From assembly GCA_023132995.1 (NCBI GenBank), contig JAGLXI010000003.1:1-9305 (forward strand): a DNA stretch of 9,305 bases, written 5' to 3'. The position numbers and the translations under genes are program-made. This document shows, in pieces, positions 6,941 to 9,305 of this stretch (position 1 is its first letter; each line of letters starts with the position of its first letter). The notes under the pieces were generated by a model. That model saw only the letters and a list, made by a program, of their open reading frames with translations, ran no database searches and was not told the DNA's origin. Source of the DNA: Candidatus Zixiibacteriota bacterium (GTDB taxonomy: Bacteria > Zixibacteria > MSB-5A5 > GN15 > FEB-12).

Positions 6941-7020
6941 CGAAAACCACCGCGCACGGCTAATCGGGTGCGCGCCAAAAGTAAGCTCGAAACCGCCGTG
7001 GTTTCGACAGCGCAGGCTGT
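6941..7020 (+). promoter_or_regulatory. Structured 5' leader of iorA (three hairpins)
   Basis: Three perfect stems follow one another. Hairpin 1 pairs CGCGCAC (6951-6957) with GTGCGCG (6968-6974) over a 10-base loop. Hairpin 2 pairs TCGAAACC (6987-6994) with GGTTTCGA (7000-7007) over 5 bases. Hairpin 3 pairs ACAGC (7007-7011) with GCTGT (7016-7020) over 4 bases and directly abuts the AGGAG ribosome site at 7021. GTGGTTTCG (6998-7006) can also pair with CGAAAACCAC (6941-6950) with a single bulged A, enclosing hairpin 1 and excluding hairpin 2. No uridine tract follows, so this is not an intrinsic terminator. It matches no riboswitch class I recognise; its function is inferred from position only. 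Confidence 0.35.
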
Positions 7021-7032
7021 AGGAGAGCAAGC

Positions 7033-7062
7033 ATGGTTGCTGATATAGCGAGAAGCCAATGA
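7033..7062 (+). CDS. Nine-codon leader ORF overlapping iorA start
   Basis: ATG at 7033 opens a frame encoding MVADIARSQ that ends at TGA 7060-7062, overlapping the iorA ATG as ATGA. A strong AGGAG site (7021-7025) sits seven bases before it, whereas iorA itself has only a poor AGAAG at a spacing of 3 bases. This arrangement suggests that ribosomes loaded on the leader ORF re-initiate at iorA. The peptide has no run of one amino acid, so a classical attenuator is unlikely. It could be a chance frame. Confidence 0.35.
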   Translation: MVADIARSQ

Positions 7063-8840
7063 AGGAACTCTTATCAGGTAACGAAGCGGTCGCCCGCGGG
7101 GTGTACGAGGCCGGGGTGAGTTTGGCCGCCGCCTATCCGGGGACGCCGTCGACAGAAATCCTCGAGACGCTGGCGGCGCGTTACCGCACGATCTATTCCC
7201 AGTGGTCACCGAACGAGAAGGTGGCCTACGAGGTGGCCATCGGGGCCTCAATCGGCGGTACGCGGGCGCTGGTGGCGATGAAGCACGTTGGGCTAAACGT
7301 CGCCGCCGACCCGTTCATGACCCACAGCTACACCGGGGTCGACGGCGGGCTGGTAGTGGTCTCGGCCGATGACCCGGAGATGCACTCCTCCCAGAATGAG
7401 CAGGACAACCGCATCTTCGCACGTTTTGCGCAGGTGCCCATGCTCGAGCCGGCCGACAGCCAGGAGTCGAAAGACATGGTCAGGGTGGCGTTCGATATCT
7501 CCGAGCAGTTCGATACCCCGGTGATGCTTCGCATGACCACGCGCATATCACACTCCAAGGGGATTGTGGAGTTCGGCGACCCGGTTGAACCACGCCGCGG
7601 CAAGTTCGTGAAGAACCCGGCCAAGTACGTAATGATCCCCGGCCACGCACGCGGTCGCCATAAGGCGGTGCGCGAGAGGCTTGAGAAACTGAAGGAGTTC
7701 AGTGAGAACTCACCGTTCAACAAAGTCGAGAGCAACGGCTCCAGCGTCGGCATTATCTCCGGTGGAGTAGCGTACCAGTATGCCAAGGAGGCCGCCCCGG
7801 ATTTCGATTACCTCAAGCTTGGTTTGAGCTACCCGCTGCCCATGAAGAAGATCGCGGAGTTTGTCATCAGCCACGATAGGGTGATTGTCATTGAGGAATT
7901 AGAACCGTTTTACGAGGACCAGATAAGGGCGGCCGGTTACGACGTGGAGGGCAAGAAGTTCTTCGGTTATTGTGGGGAACTCTCCCCCTACCGGGTGGCG
8001 CAGGGGTTGAAGGAGGCGGGTGTGATCGGCTCGCATGCTCTTGCCGAGATACCGCCCGAAGAGCAGATGTTCCCGCGGCCGCCGGTGCTGTGTCCCGGGT
8101 GTCCGCATCGCGGCATGTTCATGGCTCTCAAGAAACTGAGGCTCGCGGTCACGGGCGACATCGGCTGCTACACGCTGGGCACGCTGAGCCCGCTGAACGC
8201 ACTGGATACGTGTATCTGCATGGGGGCGTCGATCGGCAACGCCATCGGGATGGAAAGAGTGGATGGTTCCGAGAAGGGATCAGTGGCCGTGATCGGGGAT
8301 TCGACCTTCTTCCATTCGGGCATCACAGGTCTTCTGGATGCCGTGTACAACAAGAGCAATGTTACCGTGATTATTCTTAATAACCAGGCTACGGCGATGA
8401 CCGGCGGCCAGCAACATCCGGCAACAGGCACTACCCTGATGGGGGAGGAAGCTGGTAAGGTCGATTTTCCGACACTGTGCCGGGCGTTAGGCGTCAAACA
8501 CGTGCGCGAAGTGGATGCCTACAACTTCCAGGAGTGTCTCGATGCCGTCCGGGAAGAGACCGCTCGCCCGGAACCCTCGGTGGTCATCACCAACCGCCCG
8601 TGCGTGCTGATGCCCGAGCGGATCATGGACGAGCCGTATGTCGTGGATCTCGAACTCTGCAACGGATGTTCACTCTGCTTCCGGATAGGATGCCCCGCCA
8701 TCCTGGCTTCGAGCGAGACCAACAAGCGCGGCAATCCCAAGGCGGTGATCGACCCGACTCTCTGTACCGGCTGCTCCCTGTGCGCGCAGGTCTGCAAGCC
8801 GGAGGCGATAGTGCTGAAAAGCCAGTTTGTGAAAGTGTAG
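7059..8840 (+). CDS. iorA: Indolepyruvate:ferredoxin oxidoreductase, alpha subunit
   Basis: This 593-residue catalytic subunit oxidatively decarboxylates aryl-pyruvates (from Trp, Phe, Tyr) with CoA to aryl-acetyl-CoA, passing electrons to ferredoxin. The N-terminal pyruvate-oxidoreductase-type domain begins with LLSGNEAVARGVYEAGV and includes YPGTPSTEI and the NEKVAYEVAIGAS segment with a conserved Glu. CPGCPHRG (345-352) and the TPP-binding stretch from GDS (413-415) to NN (441-442) form the thiamine diphosphate site. The C-terminus has two ferredoxin-type [4Fe-4S] motifs: Cys534/537/540/545 (C-x2-C-x2-C-x4-C) and Cys569/572/575/579 (C-x2-C-x2-C-x3-C). Length is close to that of characterised IorA. 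The start is set by the family N-terminus; its own ribosome site is weak and it overlaps a leader ORF. iorB follows 9 bases downstream. The real substrate range cannot be read from the sequence. Confidence 0.96.
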   Translation: MKELLSGNEAVARGVYEAGVSLAAAYPGTPSTEILETLAARYRTIYSQWSPNEKVAYEVAIGASIGGTRALVAMKHVGLNVAADPFMTHSYTGVDGGLVVVSADDPEMHSSQNEQDNRIFARFAQVPMLEPADSQESKDMVRVAFDISEQFDTPVMLRMTTRISHSKGIVEFGDPVEPRRGKFVKNPAKYVMIPGHARGRHKAVRERLEKLKEFSENSPFNKVESNGSSVGIISGGVAYQYAKEAAPDFDYLKLGLSYPLPMKKIAEFVISHDRVIVIEELEPFYEDQIRAAGYDVEGKKFFGYCGELSPYRVAQGLKEAGVIGSHALAEIPPEEQMFPRPPVLCPGCPHRGMFMALKKLRLAVTGDIGCYTLGTLSPLNALDTCICMGASIGNAIGMERVDGSEKGSVAVIGDSTFFHSGITGLLDAVYNKSNVTVIILNNQATAMTGGQQHPATGTTLMGEEAGKVDFPTLCRALGVKHVREVDAYNFQECLDAVREETARPEPSVVITNRPCVLMPERIMDEPYVVDLELCNGCSLCFRIGCPAILASSETNKRGNPKAVIDPTLCTGCSLCAQVCKPEAIVLKSQFVKV

Positions 8841-8849
8841 GTGGATGCC

Positions 8850-9305
8850 ATGACGGATAAGAGTTACGATATTCTGATTGTCGGCGTCGGCGGACAGGGG
8901 GTGCTGCTGGCTTCGGAGTTGATCTCCGAGGTGGCGATGAAGTTCGGCTATGACGTCAAGAAGTCGGAAGTCCACGGCATGTCGCAGCGCGGGGGAGTGG
9001 TGTCGTCGCATGTCAGGATCGGTCCCAGGGTCCACTCGCCGACCATCCAGTACGGTCAGGCCGATGCCCTGATAGCGTTCGAGCAGGCCGAGGGCCTTCG
9101 CGCCATCGACTGGATGAAAAAGGACGGCGTGGCTATCGTCTCGACCACTTCTCTGATTCCGGCTATCGTGACATCTTCGAAGAAGTTCTCCTACCCGGAT
9201 GATGCCATTGATTGTCTGAAGAAGAAAGCCACCAACGTGATTGCCGTCGATGCCGACAGTATCGCGCGTGAGTTAGGCAACCCCCGGCTGGTGAACACCA
9301 TCCTG
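8850..9305 (+). CDS. iorB: Indolepyruvate:ferredoxin oxidoreductase, beta subunit (partial)
   Basis: The first 152 codons are present and the frame is open to the window edge; the family is usually about 190-200 residues, so roughly 40 are missing. It is the gamma-type domain of 2-oxoacid:ferredoxin oxidoreductases that pairs with IorA. It begins MTDKSYDILIVG and then has the glycine-rich GVGGQGVLLAS motif and the highly conserved SEVHGMSQRGG segment (about residues 37-47). An AGGTGG site (8839-8844) at the end of iorA lies five bases before the ATG. An in-frame GTG at 8841 is a less likely start. The 9-base gap from iorA and the matching partner family mark an iorAB operon. Confidence 0.94.
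   Translation, partial: MTDKSYDILIVGVGGQGVLLASELISEVAMKFGYDVKKSEVHGMSQRGGVVSSHVRIGPRVHSPTIQYGQADALIAFEQAEGLRAIDWMKKDGVAIVSTTSLIPAIVTSSKKFSYPDDAIDCLKKKATNVIAVDADSIARELGNPRLVNTIL

Larger units (their letters stand above)
6622..7058. other. Divergent intergenic region, suf / iorA
   Basis: These 437 bases between the divergent Rrf2 and iorA starts hold no convincing protein gene other than a nine-codon leader ORF at the right end. The left quarter contains the suf promoter and its inverted repeat, flanked by two copies of CCGAGGCGC (6655-6663 and 6707-6715). The middle (6716-6900) shows only short weak stems and no recognisable RNA family or promoter. The right part (6925-7058) contains a candidate -10 box, three hairpins and the leader ORF. 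Open frames crossing this region on either strand lack family motifs and are probably chance. Confidence 0.7.

Noticed and set aside
6987..7020. Intrinsic terminator upstream of iorA
   Set aside because: The stems are strong, but no run of T residues follows; the next bases are AGGAGAGCAAG, a ribosome site.
6816..7022. 68-codon plus-strand frame upstream of iorA
   Set aside because: No good ribosome site, no family resemblance, and it overlaps the hairpin region; the structured-leader reading explains the sequence better.
6697..7251. 184-codon minus-strand frame from inside iorA into the intergenic region
   Set aside because: Starts antisense to the conserved IorA N-terminus, crosses the control region, and is Arg/Pro/Ser-rich with no domain.
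7970..8380. 136-codon plus-strand frame within iorA
   Set aside because: Out-of-frame reading of the IorA TPP domain, whose real frame has CPGCPHRG and the GDS...NN motif.

Overview
The window is bacterial chromosomal DNA with moderately high GC and tightly packed genes. It holds two divergent transcription units. Every gene belongs to a known family, and I see no mobile element, CRISPR array, tRNA or rRNA. The host is probably a bacterium with anaerobic metabolism: it carries an oxygen-sensitive 2-oxoacid:ferredoxin oxidoreductase (Ior) and a SUF system that uses SufU and SufT rather than SufE and SufA. That gene set recalls Actinobacteria, Firmicutes and several uncultured phyla. The phylum cannot be fixed from this sequence alone.

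Left unit (minus strand, 6621 down to 42): an Rrf2/IscR-type regulator, sufC, sufB, sufD, a small Rieske [2Fe-2S] ferredoxin, sufS, sufU and a sufT-like MIP18/DUF59 gene. Gaps are 21 bases or fewer, and three junctions overlap (26, 1 and 4 bases), so this is one translationally coupled operon. SufS takes sulfur from cysteine, SufU carries it, SufB-SufC2-SufD builds the cluster with ATP from SufC, and SufT probably helps maturation. The first gene probably senses Fe-S status and represses the operon. A sigma70-like promoter with an inverted repeat overlapping both boxes lies just upstream of it.

Intergenic region (6622-7058, 437 bases): the suf promoter/operator lies at 6665-6693. The iorA side has a weak -10 candidate, three successive hairpins (6951-7020) with a competing pairing, a strong Shine-Dalgarno sequence and a nine-codon leader ORF whose stop overlaps the iorA start.

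Right unit (plus strand, 7059 onward): iorA, then iorB, which runs off the window edge. Together they form indolepyruvate:ferredoxin oxidoreductase, which oxidatively decarboxylates aryl-pyruvates to aryl-acetyl-CoA and reduces ferredoxin. IorA carries two ferredoxin-type [4Fe-4S] motifs, so the unit is a natural client of the Fe-S assembly operon it faces.

The least explained parts are the structured iorA leader, the atypical ligand spacing and DNA-reading residue of the Rrf2 regulator, and the Rieske protein inside the suf operon. I did not find a wholly undescribed system.
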